DNA of 31,703 nucleotides from JAUVXE01 sp964349355. Lineage in GTDB: Bacteria; Actinomycetota; Coriobacteriia; Anaerosomatales; SLCP01. A program made the position numbers and the translations under genes. Under the pieces are notes generated by a model. It had not been told where the DNA came from, did no database searches, and worked only from the letters and a program-made list of their open reading frames with translations. The stretch spans positions 1-31,703 of the forward strand of contig CAYGFZ010000021.1 of the NCBI GenBank assembly GCA_964349355.1, written 5' to 3'. Numbering within the stretch: position 1 is the first letter of the stretch; every line of letters starts with the position of its first letter. Of this stretch, positions 1 through 8,564 are shown one piece after another.

Positions 1-488
1 CGTTCGACCTTGTCGGGGTCTTTCTCGTCGGAGAGGCCGAAACGGTGGGCCAGTCGGAACACGTGAGTATCCACCGCGATGCCCTCGACGATCCCGTAGG
101 CGTTGCTGATCACGATGTTGGCGGTCTTGCGTGCCACCCCGGGGAGGCTGATCAGGCCTTCCATGGTGTCGGGGACGGCTCCCTCGTAGTCGGAGAGTAC
201 CTTCTGTGAGGCTCCGATGATCGCTCGGGTCTTGTTGCGGAAGAACCCGGTCGATCGCACCAGCTCTTCGACATCGTCAGGGTCGGCTGCGGCGAGTTCG
301 GTCGGTCCGGGGTAGCGTTGGAAGAGTGCAGGGGTGACTTTGTTGACGCCGACGTCGGTCGTCTGAGCGGAGAGGATCACGGCGATCAGTAGCTGGAAAG
401 GGGTAGTGTAGTCGAGCATGGTATGGGCTTCGGGGTAGAGCTTCGCCAGTCGGCCCATGATCGCCTGCGCCCGCTCTCGTCGCCCCAT
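1..488 (-). CDS. nth: Endonuclease III (partial, C-terminus off the window)
   Basis: This is a DNA glycosylase/AP lyase of base excision repair that removes oxidised pyrimidines. Translating the minus strand from ATG at 488 gives an Nth N-terminus with LLIAVILSAQTTD and then the helix-hairpin-helix LPGVARKTANIV. In the family the Lys of that motif is the Schiff-base nucleophile, and the following AVDTHVFR carries the catalytic Asp. The FeS-cluster Cys region lies beyond position 1, so only about 162 residues are present. The start was chosen because it leaves the usual dozen residues before the first helix; an AAGGGC sequence lies just upstream. The gene is divergent from mfd, so two repair genes share the 489-658 intergenic region. 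The assignment is firm and only the start is uncertain. Confidence 0.93.
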   Translation of the reverse strand, partial: MGRRERAQAIMGRLAKLYPEAHTMLDYTTPFQLLIAVILSAQTTDVGVNKVTPALFQRYPGPTELAAADPDDVEELVRSTGFFRNKTRAIIGASQKVLSDYEGAVPDTMEGLISLPGVARKTANIVISNAYGIVEGIAVDTHVFRLAHRFGLSDEKDPDKVE

Positions 489-560
489 CGCGCGCTGCCC
501 TTCGCCTCGCTCCCGGTCCGTCTTCCGTGGCACAGATACTACCCCACCCGAGCAGCTGCC

Positions 561-590
561 TTGACCCCGCTACCGGCAGGGGGCTACCCT
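561..590 (+). promoter_or_regulatory. Candidate promoter for mfd
   Basis: TTGACC (561-566) and TACCCT (585-590) are separated by 18 nt, close to a sigma-70/SigA-type promoter. They lie about 70 nt upstream of the mfd start in the 489-658 gap between the divergent nth and mfd genes. No other clear element is seen there. The call is by eye. Confidence 0.4.
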
Positions 591-658
591 CGCATGACCC
601 CGCGCCGGAGTCCCCGTCGCGGGCTTCCGCCGTGTCCGTGACCCGCCGAGGAGCCCCG

Positions 659-3600
659 ATGCACCTGCTCGACTCGCTCATGACCGCCCTTTCGGACGCC
701 GAACCCTACGCGAAGATGCACGACGCGGTCTCAGCCGGTGAAGATGTGACTCTCGCGGCTCCCGGGCTCGTCAGGCCCCTGCTGACAGCGGCGCTGTTCG
801 CCGCTCGTCCCCGCCCGATGCTTGTGGTCGTCGCGGGCACCGATGCTGCGGAGAGATACGCGAGGCAGGCCGAGGCGTACCTCGGTCCGGGGGAGGTGCT
901 CCGCTTTCCCGAACGCTCCGACTCACCCTGGTCGCTCGAGTCGCCCGACCTCGCCGCGGTAGGCGCTCGTTCGCGCGCGCTCCATTCCTTGTCGAGCGGC
1001 CGGTCGGCCATCGTCGTCGCCTCGATGAGAGCACTCCTTCGGGCTCTACCTCCCCAGGGCAGCCACGTCTTCACGCCGCTCGTGCTTGAAGCCGGGGCGA
1101 GTGTCGATCTTGAAGAGGCCGCAGATCGTCTCGCCCACATGGGTTACGAACGTCTCGACGACGCGGCCGAGCCGGGGACGTTCGCGGTCCGCGGAGGGGT
1201 GCTCGACGTCTTCGCTTCCGACGCCACCCACCCAGTGCGAGCCGAGTTCTTCGGCGACGAGATCGAGACGCTGCGGCGCTACGTTCCCAGTACGGGCCAG
1301 AGCATCGGAGACGCCGGACACGTCGAGGTGTTCGGCTGTCGAGAGGTGGCACTCGGCTCCCGTGCAGCCGCCTCGGCCCGCAGCGCCTTGCGCGAACGCG
1401 CCCTCGGCGATCCCGAGGTCGCCCACCATCTTGAGTTGATCGAGCAGGGCGTCTACTTCAACGGTGTCGAACGCTATCTGCCCGTCTTCTACCGTCAGGC
1501 GGGATCGCTTACCGACTATCTGTCGGCAGAGACTCTCGTCGTGGTCGTCGAGCCACGTTCGCTCTTCGACGATGCGACACGCAGGTCCGAGGACCTGACC
1601 GCCGCTGCCGAGAATGCCGGCGTCTCTCCTGAGGGTCTCGTGCTCCCGCCTGCACGCATCGATCTGGGTGGACGCCAGCGGCTCACCATGCTCTCACTCC
1701 TGCGGACCGGAGGTGTCGTCGACGCAGAGCTCACCGCACGCCGTCCCGAGGTCGCAGGCGGCGAAGAGCGCTTCATTGCAGGGCTTCAGGGGCTGCTTTC
1801 GGCTGGTTTTGGGGTTGCGCTCGCCATACCCGAGCGTCGCGTTCGACGCCGTATCGCCGACCGGCTGACCGAGGCCGGGCTCCCGCTCATCGACCTCGTT
1901 GCCGCGCAGCGGGAGGGTGGGGAACCAGCCTCTGCTGCCGGAGCAGCTATCGCACCCTCCCATCCTGTGCTGCGTCCTGGCTTCCTGCATCTGTGCGCGG
2001 CGGAGGTGCCTGCCGGTTACGTACTGCCCTCAGCTCGCGTGGCTGTCGTGAGTATCGACGACGTCTACCCTCGCTCAGCGGCAACCCGCCGGGCGGTCCG
2101 TGAGGTGGATCCGACGCGCATGACCTTCGGCTTCGCACCTGGCGACTATGTGGTTCATGCCTCCCATGGAATCGCGCTCTTCACAGCACTCGAGCGAAAA
2201 GAGGTCCTCGGCCAGGAGCGTGACTATCTGGTGCTCGAGTACGCGAAGGGAGATCGCCTCTACGTCCCGGTCGAGCAGATCGACCGGGTGACAAAGTACG
2301 TGGGTGCCGAGGGTTCGGCGCCGCGCGTCACGCGACTGAACACCGCCGACTGGTCCAAGGCGACCAATAAGGCGCGCAAGGCCGCTCGAAAACTCGCCTT
2401 CGACCTGGTGGATCTCTATGCGCGACGCGCTTCGGTGCAGGGATTCGCGTACGGTGGCGATGCGCCGTGGCAACTCGAGATGGAAGCNNNNNNNNNNNNN
2501 NNNNNNNNNNNNNNNNNNNNNNNNNNNNNNNNNNNNNNNNNNNNNNNNNNNNNNNNNNNNNNNNNNNNNNNNNNNNNNNNNNNNNNNTTCACGACCTTCT
2601 CCGAGAGGTTCGCTCCGTTCCCGGTCCGGGTCGAGGTGCTCTCGCGCTTCCGCTCGGCGGCACAGCAAAAACTCGCGCTCGAGGGCTTCGCCGCCGGCGC
2701 GGTCGACATCCTCATCGGAACGCATCGCCTCCTCTCGGCAGATGTCACGCCGAAGGACCTCGGCCTGGTCGTCATCGACGAAGAGCAGCGTTTCGGTGTG
2801 CAGCACAAGGAGCACCTCAAGCACCTGCGCGAGCAGGTGGATGTACTGACAATGACCGCCACACCCATACCGCGCACCCTGCAGATGTCGCTCTCGGGCG
2901 TTCGCGACATGAGTGTCATCGACACACCGCCACCGAACCGGTTCCCCGTTCAGGTCCATGTGGGCGAGTACGATCCTGACGTGGTGAGCGGGGCGATCCG
3001 TCGCGAGGTAGAGCGCGGTGGTCAGGTCTACTACGTCTCCAACCGGGTGAAGTCGATCGACGAGGCCGTTGCCCGCGTGTACGAGGCGGCTCCGGAGGCG
3101 CGGGTCGCTGTCGCGCACGGCCAGATGAGTGAGCGGCAACTCGAGCGGGTGATGGAGTCGTTCGCGGCGAACAAGGTCGACGTTCTCGTGGCGACCACCA
3201 TCGTGGAGAGCGGGATCGACAACCCGCACTCCAACACCCTGGTCATCGAGGACTCACAGCGTCTCGGGCTCGCGCAGCTCTACCAGCTCAAAGGCCGCGT
3301 CGGAAGAAGCCATGTGCGCGCGTTCGCGTACTTCCTCTTTCCCCGCGGATCTTCACTGACCGAGGCTGCCGTCGAGCGCCTGGTCGCCATTCGCGAGACC
3401 GCGGAGCTCGGGAGCGGCATCAAGGTGGCGATGCGCGACCTCGAGATCCGGGGAGCCGGCTCCCTCCTCGGCGCAGAACAGCACGGGACGATGAGCGCGG
3501 TCGGGTTCGACCTGTACTCTGAGATGATCCGCGAGGCGGTGGTGGAGGCCCGCGGTGAGCCTCCTGTGGCGCATCCGGATATCCGGGTCGACCTCCCTCT

Positions 3601-4027
3601 CTCGGCATTCCTGCCCGACGAGTACATTCCGGACGTCGACGAGCGGGTCCGCTACTATCGCAGGCTTGCCGGTGCTCCTGCGATCGAGGCGGTCCACCGG
3701 GTCGCGGCCGAACTCGTCGGGAGCTTCGGCGCCCTGCCGGAGCCTGCCGGGAACCTGGTCGCCGTGGCCCGCATCCGGGCGCGTGCGGCGGACGTCGGCG
3801 TGAAGACTGTGAGGGTCGCGCGCCGCCGGCTTCTCGTCTCGCCGGTCACCCCGTCGGGAGATGCCGCGGGGGCGTTGGCAGCTATGGGTGCGATCGTGCT
3901 TGAGCGCGACCGGACGGTCGCGTTGCCGCTCGGGTATGGAACTTCTGTGGGAGAAGCAGCCGAGGCGCTACTCGGTGCTATACTCTCCGGGACTGATCAC
4001 GCTGTTTCTGATTCCCTGGAGGACTGA
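659..4027 (+). CDS. mfd: Transcription-repair coupling factor Mfd (interrupted by an assembly gap)
   Basis: Mfd is an ATP-dependent translocase that pushes stalled RNA polymerase off damaged DNA and recruits UvrA. Start ATG 659 is preceded by GAGGAG (648-653); the open frame extends further upstream, but that part reads as non-coding. The UvrB-like N-terminal module is followed by the RNA-polymerase-interacting domain (APGDYVVHASHGIALF, then DYLVLEYAKGDRLYVP). The SF2 helicase follows, with DEEQRFG (Walker B), TATPIPRTL, and motifs V/VI around ESGIDNP and QLKGRVGRSH. The C-terminal TRCF domain ends at 4027. The 100-N gap at 2488-2587 removes the Walker A region (GDVGFGKT in relatives). Comparison with E. 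coli Mfd from memory suggests about 65-70 residues are missing, so the N count is nominal. The stop overlaps the next start (TGATG). Confidence 0.96.
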   Translation: MHLLDSLMTALSDAEPYAKMHDAVSAGEDVTLAAPGLVRPLLTAALFAARPRPMLVVVAGTDAAERYARQAEAYLGPGEVLRFPERSDSPWSLESPDLAAVGARSRALHSLSSGRSAIVVASMRALLRALPPQGSHVFTPLVLEAGASVDLEEAADRLAHMGYERLDDAAEPGTFAVRGGVLDVFASDATHPVRAEFFGDEIETLRRYVPSTGQSIGDAGHVEVFGCREVALGSRAAASARSALRERALGDPEVAHHLELIEQGVYFNGVERYLPVFYRQAGSLTDYLSAETLVVVVEPRSLFDDATRRSEDLTAAAENAGVSPEGLVLPPARIDLGGRQRLTMLSLLRTGGVVDAELTARRPEVAGGEERFIAGLQGLLSAGFGVALAIPERRVRRRIADRLTEAGLPLIDLVAAQREGGEPASAAGAAIAPSHPVLRPGFLHLCAAEVPAGYVLPSARVAVVSIDDVYPRSAATRRAVREVDPTRMTFGFAPGDYVVHASHGIALFTALERKEVLGQERDYLVLEYAKGDRLYVPVEQIDRVTKYVGAEGSAPRVTRLNTADWSKATNKARKAARKLAFDLVDLYARRASVQGFAYGGDAPWQLEMEXXXXXXXXXXXXXXXXXXXXXXXXXXXXXXXXXXFTTFSERFAPFPVRVEVLSRFRSAAQQKLALEGFAAGAVDILIGTHRLLSADVTPKDLGLVVIDEEQRFGVQHKEHLKHLREQVDVLTMTATPIPRTLQMSLSGVRDMSVIDTPPPNRFPVQVHVGEYDPDVVSGAIRREVERGGQVYYVSNRVKSIDEAVARVYEAAPEARVAVAHGQMSERQLERVMESFAANKVDVLVATTIVESGIDNPHSNTLVIEDSQRLGLAQLYQLKGRVGRSHVRAFAYFLFPRGSSLTEAAVERLVAIRETAELGSGIKVAMRDLEIRGAGSLLGAEQHGTMSAVGFDLYSEMIREAVVEARGEPPVAHPDIRVDLPLSAFLPDEYIPDVDERVRYYRRLAGAPAIEAVHRVAAELVGSFGALPEPAGNLVAVARIRARAADVGVKTVRVARRRLLVSPVTPSGDAAGALAAMGAIVLERDRTVALPLGYGTSVGEAAEALLGAILSGTDHAVSDSLED
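2488..2587. other. Scaffold gap (100 N) inside mfd
   Basis: Exactly 100 N. The left flank ends at the residues before the helicase Q-motif and the right flank resumes after motif Ia. The missing stretch should encode the Walker A loop and be nearer 200 bp than 100 bp (estimate from family length). Confidence 0.9.
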
Positions 4028-4995
4028 TGAGGATCCCTCGTATCGCATTTTTTATGGCGCTTGTGACTGTGCTTCTGACCGGAGTCGTCGCGTGCGGCTC
4101 TAACGACGTGGCTGCTCGGGTGAACGGTGAGGAGATCAGCAGCACGGAGCTCGACGAACAGGTAGAGCGGCTGCGCGAGCAGTCCCCGCAGATGTTCGAA
4201 GGCGAGGAGGGCGAGGCGCAAGTCCTCGACTTCAAGCGCCGCCTTCTTGAGAGCATGATCGACAACGTCCTTGTGCGTCAGGCCGCCGAGGAACGCGGTA
4301 TTTCGGTGAGCGACGAGGAGATCGACACGCAGATTGACGAGCTTAAGGCTGGCTTCCCGAGCGAAGATGAGTTCAACACCGCCCTAGCGGACGCCGGATT
4401 GACCCTTAATGACCTTCGTGATCAGCTCAGCGAGCAGCTTGCGACCCAGAGGCTCATTGAGGAGCTCGTCGGAGATGCCGAGGTCACGGCCGACGAGATC
4501 GAGGAGTACTACGAGGCCAACAAGGATCAGTTCGCCGATCAGGCCGCGACCCGCTCCTCGCACATCCTCTTCGAGCCGGAGGACAAGGCGACCGCCGAGG
4601 AGATCCTTGCCGAGGTCCGTGCCGGCGGGGACTTCGCTGCGCTAGCTACCGAGTATTCGAAGGACCCCGGTTCGGCCTCTCAGGGTGGGGATCTCGGTTG
4701 GTCCGATCCATCCCGCCCGTTCGTTCCGGAGTTCACCGAGGCCATGGATGGCCTGGACGTCGGCGAGGTCTCTGATCTGGTCGAGACCGATTTCGGCTGG
4801 CACATCATCAGGATCGATGAGCGCCGGGACGAGAGCCAGAAGCCTCTCTCCGAGGTCACAGAGCAGATCGAGCAGATAATCTTGCAGCAGCGCAACACTG
4901 AAGCATACCAGACGTTTCTCGATCAAATCCGTGCTGAGGCGGACATCGAGATCCTGATCGACGAGCTTAAGCCGGTAGAAGGCAACGGGGAGTAG
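4027..4995 (+). CDS. SurA/PrsA-like peptidyl-prolyl isomerase lipoprotein
   Basis: This is an extracytoplasmic folding chaperone with a parvulin-type rotamase domain. A signal peptide with the hydrophobic stretch IAFFMALVTVLLTGVVA precedes Cys23 (lipobox VVAC), so a membrane-anchored lipoprotein is expected. Residues about 30-165 form a SurA_N-like helical domain (ARVNGEEISSTELDEQ). The parvulin domain at about 175-265 begins SSHILFEPED and includes GGDLGWSDPSRPFVPEF and FGWHIIRI, followed by a charged C-terminal helix. At 322 residues it is normal for PrsA-type proteins. ATG 4027 overlaps the mfd stop by one base, implying translational coupling. In mycobacteria a lipoprotein gene (lpqU) lies between mazG and eno, but this is a different family. 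Confidence 0.9.
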   Translation: MRIPRIAFFMALVTVLLTGVVACGSNDVAARVNGEEISSTELDEQVERLREQSPQMFEGEEGEAQVLDFKRRLLESMIDNVLVRQAAEERGISVSDEEIDTQIDELKAGFPSEDEFNTALADAGLTLNDLRDQLSEQLATQRLIEELVGDAEVTADEIEEYYEANKDQFADQAATRSSHILFEPEDKATAEEILAEVRAGGDFAALATEYSKDPGSASQGGDLGWSDPSRPFVPEFTEAMDGLDVGEVSDLVETDFGWHIIRIDERRDESQKPLSEVTEQIEQIILQQRNTEAYQTFLDQIRAEADIEILIDELKPVEGNGE

Positions 4996-5026
4996 CGTAC
5001 GGGATGGTGGCGTTCGGGGGGATGAC

Positions 5027-6451
5027 GTGGGTTCGATAGCGGTCATCGGTGTCGATGACGTGTCTGGCCCGCTCGCCGGGGCCACGCTTGAGCGTCTCCG
5101 GGCGGCCACCCATGTGGTCGTCTCCTCGGCGGACGGGCCCCTCGCAGGCGCCATTGCCGAGGCAGGCCTCCATCCGGTTTCGCTCGAGGAGTTGGGGCTA
5201 AGCCCAGAATCGCCTTCTGAGTGCGTCGTGGAAGTACTCGTGGACCTCGCGCAGGGCGGCGATGTCGCGTATGCAAGTGCGGGCTACCCGCTGTTGAAAC
5301 AGGGATTACTGACGGGGTTGCTCTCGCGCACGCGGGCGGCAGTGGACGTGTTCCCGGTCCTCTCACCGCTGCAGATAATCCTGATGGCGTTCGACATCGA
5401 CCTGACCGCTGACCTCGACATCGTCGATGCCCGCTCGCTGGCACCCGTGATCGGGCAGCGCGACTCGCATCTCGTCGTCACCGGGGTGCGGAATGCCATG
5501 CTCGCCCGTCGCGCCGAGAAGCAGCTCGGTGTCGTTTATCCGCCGGACCATCCTGTGGTGGCGGCGGGCTGCCTTTCCGGTGGCGGATACGCCCTGGCGC
5601 TTACAACGGTGGCAGAGCTGGGAGATTTCGAGGTCTGCGATGATGCCGCTGTCTACGTCGCGCCCTCCCGGATGGATCCGCCCGGTGGCTTTGTCGGGTT
5701 CGTGCGCACCATCGCGGTGCTCCGGAGCCCGGAGGGCTGTCCCTGGGACCGGGCGCAGACTCACCTGAGTCTGCGCCGCAACATGATCGAGGAGGCCTAC
5801 GAAGCCGTCGGCGCTATCGAGTCGGCCGACGACGACCACCTGGCCGAAGAGCTCGGTGACGTGCTGCTCCAGGTCGTGCTTCACGCGCAGATCGCGGCGG
5901 ACGAAGGCCGCTTTACGATCGACGACGTGGTCGCCGGGATCGCCGAGAAGATACGGCGCCGTCATCCGCACGTCTTCGGTAGCGCCGTCGCCGGGACACC
6001 GGACGAGGTCATCGAGACGTGGGACGCCATCAAGCGGGATGAGAAGGCCCAAGGCGGCACCCTCGATGGCATCCCGGCCAACCTGCCCGCACTGATGTGG
6101 GCGCAGAAGATATCACGACGTGCGGTCGGCGTAGGGTTCGAGTGGGAGAGCCTCGACGCGGTGTGGGAGAAGGTCCACGAAGAGATCGACGAGCTCAAGG
6201 AGACCCAACCCGGCTCTCCTGAGGCCGCAGAAGAAATCGGTGATCTGCTCTTCACCGTCGTGAACCTCGCACGGAAGCAAGGCATCGATGCCGAGGAAGC
6301 ATTGCGCGCGACGTGCCGCAAGTTCATCGGCCGCTTCGAGGACATGGAACGCACGGCGACGGGGGCTGGATCTTCGATCGCCGATATCGATATCACCGAG
6401 ATGGAACGTCTCTGGCGAGATGCCAAGGGCAGGGAGGGGTCACAGTCATGA
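5027..6451 (+). CDS. mazG: Tetrapyrrole-methylase-like / MazG nucleotide pyrophosphohydrolase fusion
   Basis: This is a house-cleaning NTP pyrophosphohydrolase with an N-terminal methylase-fold domain, the YabN-type architecture. Residues 1-205 resemble SAM-dependent tetrapyrrole methylases (start MGSIAVIGVDDVSGPLAGA, later YASAGYPLL), whose function in MazG fusions is not established. MazG begins at about 225 with GCPWDRAQTHLSLRRNMIEE. It shows the metal-binding EEAYEAV...EELGDVLLQVV, and a second MazG-like repeat has EEIDELK and EEIGDLLFTVVN. GTG 5027 is preceded by GGGGGGATGAC; the ATG in the same stretch hits a stop at once. The length of 474 aa matches the fusion class. The TGA overlaps the eno start (ATGA). 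The position before eno is the conserved actinobacterial order. Confidence 0.93.
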   Translation: MGSIAVIGVDDVSGPLAGATLERLRAATHVVVSSADGPLAGAIAEAGLHPVSLEELGLSPESPSECVVEVLVDLAQGGDVAYASAGYPLLKQGLLTGLLSRTRAAVDVFPVLSPLQIILMAFDIDLTADLDIVDARSLAPVIGQRDSHLVVTGVRNAMLARRAEKQLGVVYPPDHPVVAAGCLSGGGYALALTTVAELGDFEVCDDAAVYVAPSRMDPPGGFVGFVRTIAVLRSPEGCPWDRAQTHLSLRRNMIEEAYEAVGAIESADDDHLAEELGDVLLQVVLHAQIAADEGRFTIDDVVAGIAEKIRRRHPHVFGSAVAGTPDEVIETWDAIKRDEKAQGGTLDGIPANLPALMWAQKISRRAVGVGFEWESLDAVWEKVHEEIDELKETQPGSPEAAEEIGDLLFTVVNLARKQGIDAEEALRATCRKFIGRFEDMERTATGAGSSIADIDITEMERLWRDAKGREGSQS

Positions 6452-7512
6452 GCACCATCGTCGACATCTTCGCACGCGAGATCCTCGACTCAAGAGGAAA
6501 CCCGACGGTCGAGGTAGAGGTTCTGCTCGACGACGGATCGTTCGGTCGTGCGGCAGTGCCGTCGGGAGCNNNNNNNNNNNNNNNNNNNNNNNNNNNNNNN
6601 NNNNNNNNNNNNNNNNNNNNNNNNNNNNNNNNNNNNNNNNNNNNNNNNNNNNNNNNNNNNNNNNNNNNNGGTGGCGCGCACGCTGACAACAACGTGGACC
6701 TCCAGGAGTTCATGGTCATGCCGGTGGGCGCCGGCAGCTTTGCCGAGGGATTGCGGATGTGTGCCGAGATCTACCACACGCTAAAGGGCGTGCTCTCAAA
6801 GCGCGGTCTCGGGACCGGCGTGGGCGATGAAGGCGGGTTCGCCCCCGACCTCGCTAGCAACGAAGAGGCGCTGCAGGTCATCTCGGACGCTGTGGAGAAG
6901 GCGGGCTACACACTCGGGGAGCAGATCGTGTTCGCGCTCGACCCTGCTGCGACCGAGATCTACCGCGACGGAGCCTACCACCTCGAGGGTGAGGGCCGGG
7001 TACTCTCTTCGGCGGAGATGGTCGACTTCTGGACCGACCTTGTGGATCGCTATCCGATCGTGAGCGTCGAGGACGGCATGGCCGAGGAGGACTGGGACGG
7101 CTGGAAGTTGCTGACCGAGCGGATCGGGGAGCGCGTGCAGCTCGTCGGTGATGACCTCTTCGTGACGAACACCGAGCGGCTCGCCCGGGGCATTGAGATG
7201 GGTGTCGCCAACTCCATCCTCATCAAGGTCAACCAGATCGGCACACTTACCGAAACACTCGACTGCATCGAGATGGCGAAGCGCGCCGGTTACACGTGCG
7301 TGATCTCACATCGCTCGGGAGAGACGGAAGACACCACGATCGCCGATCTGGCGGTCGCAGTGAACGCGGGCCAGATCAAGACAGGCGCGCCTGCGCGCTC
7401 CGACCGGGTTGCGAAGTACAACCAGCTTCTGCGCATCGAAGAGGAGCTGTGCGACTCGGCCGTCTATCCGGGTGGCGACGCTTTCTACAACATCCGCCCG
7501 GTGCGCGGATAA
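6448..7512 (+). CDS. eno: Enolase (interrupted by an assembly gap)
   Basis: Enolase interconverts 2-phosphoglycerate and phosphoenolpyruvate in glycolysis. The N-terminus IVDIFAREILDSRGNPTVEV is diagnostic. After the gap come GGAHADNNVDLQEFMVMP, GDEGGFAPDL, the metal-site VSVEDGMAEEDWDGW and VGDDLFVTN, and the catalytic Lys segments LIKVNQIGTLTET and SHRSGETEDTTIADLAV. ATG 6448 has AGGGAGGGG upstream and overlaps the mazG stop by 4 nt. The 100-N gap (6570-6669) replaces the stretch from just after AVPSGA to just before GGAHADN. In other enolases that is about 110 residues, so some 330 bp are probably missing. The gene is followed by a methyltransferase-like gene and pyk, placing two adjacent glycolytic steps in one operon. 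Confidence 0.97.
   Translation: MSTIVDIFAREILDSRGNPTVEVEVLLDDGSFGRAAVPSGXXXXXXXXXXXXXXXXXXXXXXXXXXXXXXXXXXGGAHADNNVDLQEFMVMPVGAGSFAEGLRMCAEIYHTLKGVLSKRGLGTGVGDEGGFAPDLASNEEALQVISDAVEKAGYTLGEQIVFALDPAATEIYRDGAYHLEGEGRVLSSAEMVDFWTDLVDRYPIVSVEDGMAEEDWDGWKLLTERIGERVQLVGDDLFVTNTERLARGIEMGVANSILIKVNQIGTLTETLDCIEMAKRAGYTCVISHRSGETEDTTIADLAVAVNAGQIKTGAPARSDRVAKYNQLLRIEEELCDSAVYPGGDAFYNIRPVRG
6570..6669. other. Scaffold gap (100 N) inside eno
   Basis: Exactly 100 N. The conserved enolase segment beginning STG and ending at the LN before GGAHADN is absent. The missing length estimated from the family is roughly three times the N run. Confidence 0.9.
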
Positions 7513-7536
7513 GGGCCTGATAGGGGACGGGCGGGC

Positions 7537-8463
7537 ATGAAGGAGCGCAAACGCAGGGCGGATAGGCCCTCCATCCCGTACGAACACGGCGTGCCGCTTG
7601 AGAGTGCTATCGCCCGCAGGGAACGCATCGCCGACAGCTACGACCTGGAATTCGGTCACGACCGGGTCTTTCCGGAGTTGATCGATGCGCTCCTCGAGGA
7701 GTTGCCCGAGGGAGCGGAGGTCCTCGAGGTCGGCGCCGCGACGGGCCTGCTGACTCGCCCGCTGCTGGAGTGGGCCGGCAGTGTGACGGCTCTTGAGCCC
7801 TCGGCCGGCATGTTGCGTCGGCTGTTGGCGAGCGACGTGACCTCCTCGGCATCGCTCATCACCCGGCAGGGCATGGTCGAGGATCTCGGCGATGACGAAC
7901 TCTTTGACGTCGCCGTGGTGACGTTCACCCCCAGGCGTGGCCTCGGCCTGTCGCGACTCTTCTTCGAGCTCACCAGTCACGTCCGCGACCGGGTCGTCAT
8001 GCTCCTGGACGAGGATGTGTCGATGGACTGGGCCTACCTCGCCCGCAGCGCGGCGAAGCGCGGTCTCGACGTCCGGTTGCGCATCGTGTGCGGCTCGGGC
8101 CCTGAGCCCGGTGACGAGGCGCGCAGGGCCGTGGTGCTCGTCGTCCGCAGTGCGGCGGCAGCATGCGTACTTGACGGTTCGGGGCAGGAGTGGGATCCGG
8201 AAGAGTGGGTTGCGGATGCCCGCGTCGTCGACGTGCCGTACCCGGCGCCGAGGGGTGCCGCGTCGCGCCTCGTTCGCTACGTGCTCTCCGGTGGGGACCG
8301 TGCCCTGCGACTGCGAACGGACGCCGCTGGCGTCGATCGCCTCTACGGCAACCTCCGGACCGCGGTACACCGATTGGGGCGCGACCGTCTGACAGTGCGC
8401 CGGGACGGGGATACGATTCAGGTGGTCCGTCTTCCCTCGGCGGGTGATGTCGGAGAGGAGTAG
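7537..8463 (+). CDS. Class I SAM-dependent methyltransferase-like protein
   Basis: This is a probable class I methyltransferase of unknown substrate. Motif I is clear (GAEVLEVGAATGLLTRPLL, residues about 60-78), followed by the acidic motif II region VTALEPSAGMLRRLL and, after a variable stretch, DELFDVAVVTFTPRRGLG. The C-terminal third (about residues 215-300) is not methyltransferase-like; it is basic with ...VDRLYGNLRTAVHRLGRDRLTVRRDGD, and I do not recognise it. ATG 7537 lies 25 nt after eno with TAGGGGACGGG upstream. The stop is two bases before a scaffold gap that must hold the pyk start. Its place between enolase and pyruvate kinase suggests co-transcription but gives no direct clue to substrate. 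A protein, lipid or small-molecule target is equally possible. Confidence 0.72.
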   Translation: MKERKRRADRPSIPYEHGVPLESAIARRERIADSYDLEFGHDRVFPELIDALLEELPEGAEVLEVGAATGLLTRPLLEWAGSVTALEPSAGMLRRLLASDVTSSASLITRQGMVEDLGDDELFDVAVVTFTPRRGLGLSRLFFELTSHVRDRVVMLLDEDVSMDWAYLARSAAKRGLDVRLRIVCGSGPEPGDEARRAVVLVVRSAAAACVLDGSGQEWDPEEWVADARVVDVPYPAPRGAASRLVRYVLSGGDRALRLRTDAAGVDRLYGNLRTAVHRLGRDRLTVRRDGDTIQVVRLPSAGDVGEE

Positions 8464-8464
8464 C

Positions 8465-8564
8465 NNNNNNNNNNNNNNNNNNNNNNNNNNNNNNNNNNNN
8501 NNNNNNNNNNNNNNNNNNNNNNNNNNNNNNNNNNNNNNNNNNNNNNNNNNNNNNNNNNNNNNNN
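8465..8564. other. Scaffold gap (100 N) hiding the 5' end of pyk
   Basis: Exactly 100 N between the methyltransferase-like gene's stop and the middle of pyruvate kinase. About 125 N-terminal residues of pyruvate kinase are missing, so the true gap should exceed about 375 bp. Confidence 0.88.

Noticed and set aside
277..681. Minus-strand open frame over the nth start and the nth-mfd gap
   Set aside because: It overlaps nth in another frame on the same strand; the nth translation has the true motifs.
2075..3229. Minus-strand open frame inside mfd
   Set aside because: It is antisense to the helicase core and bridged by N; no domain.
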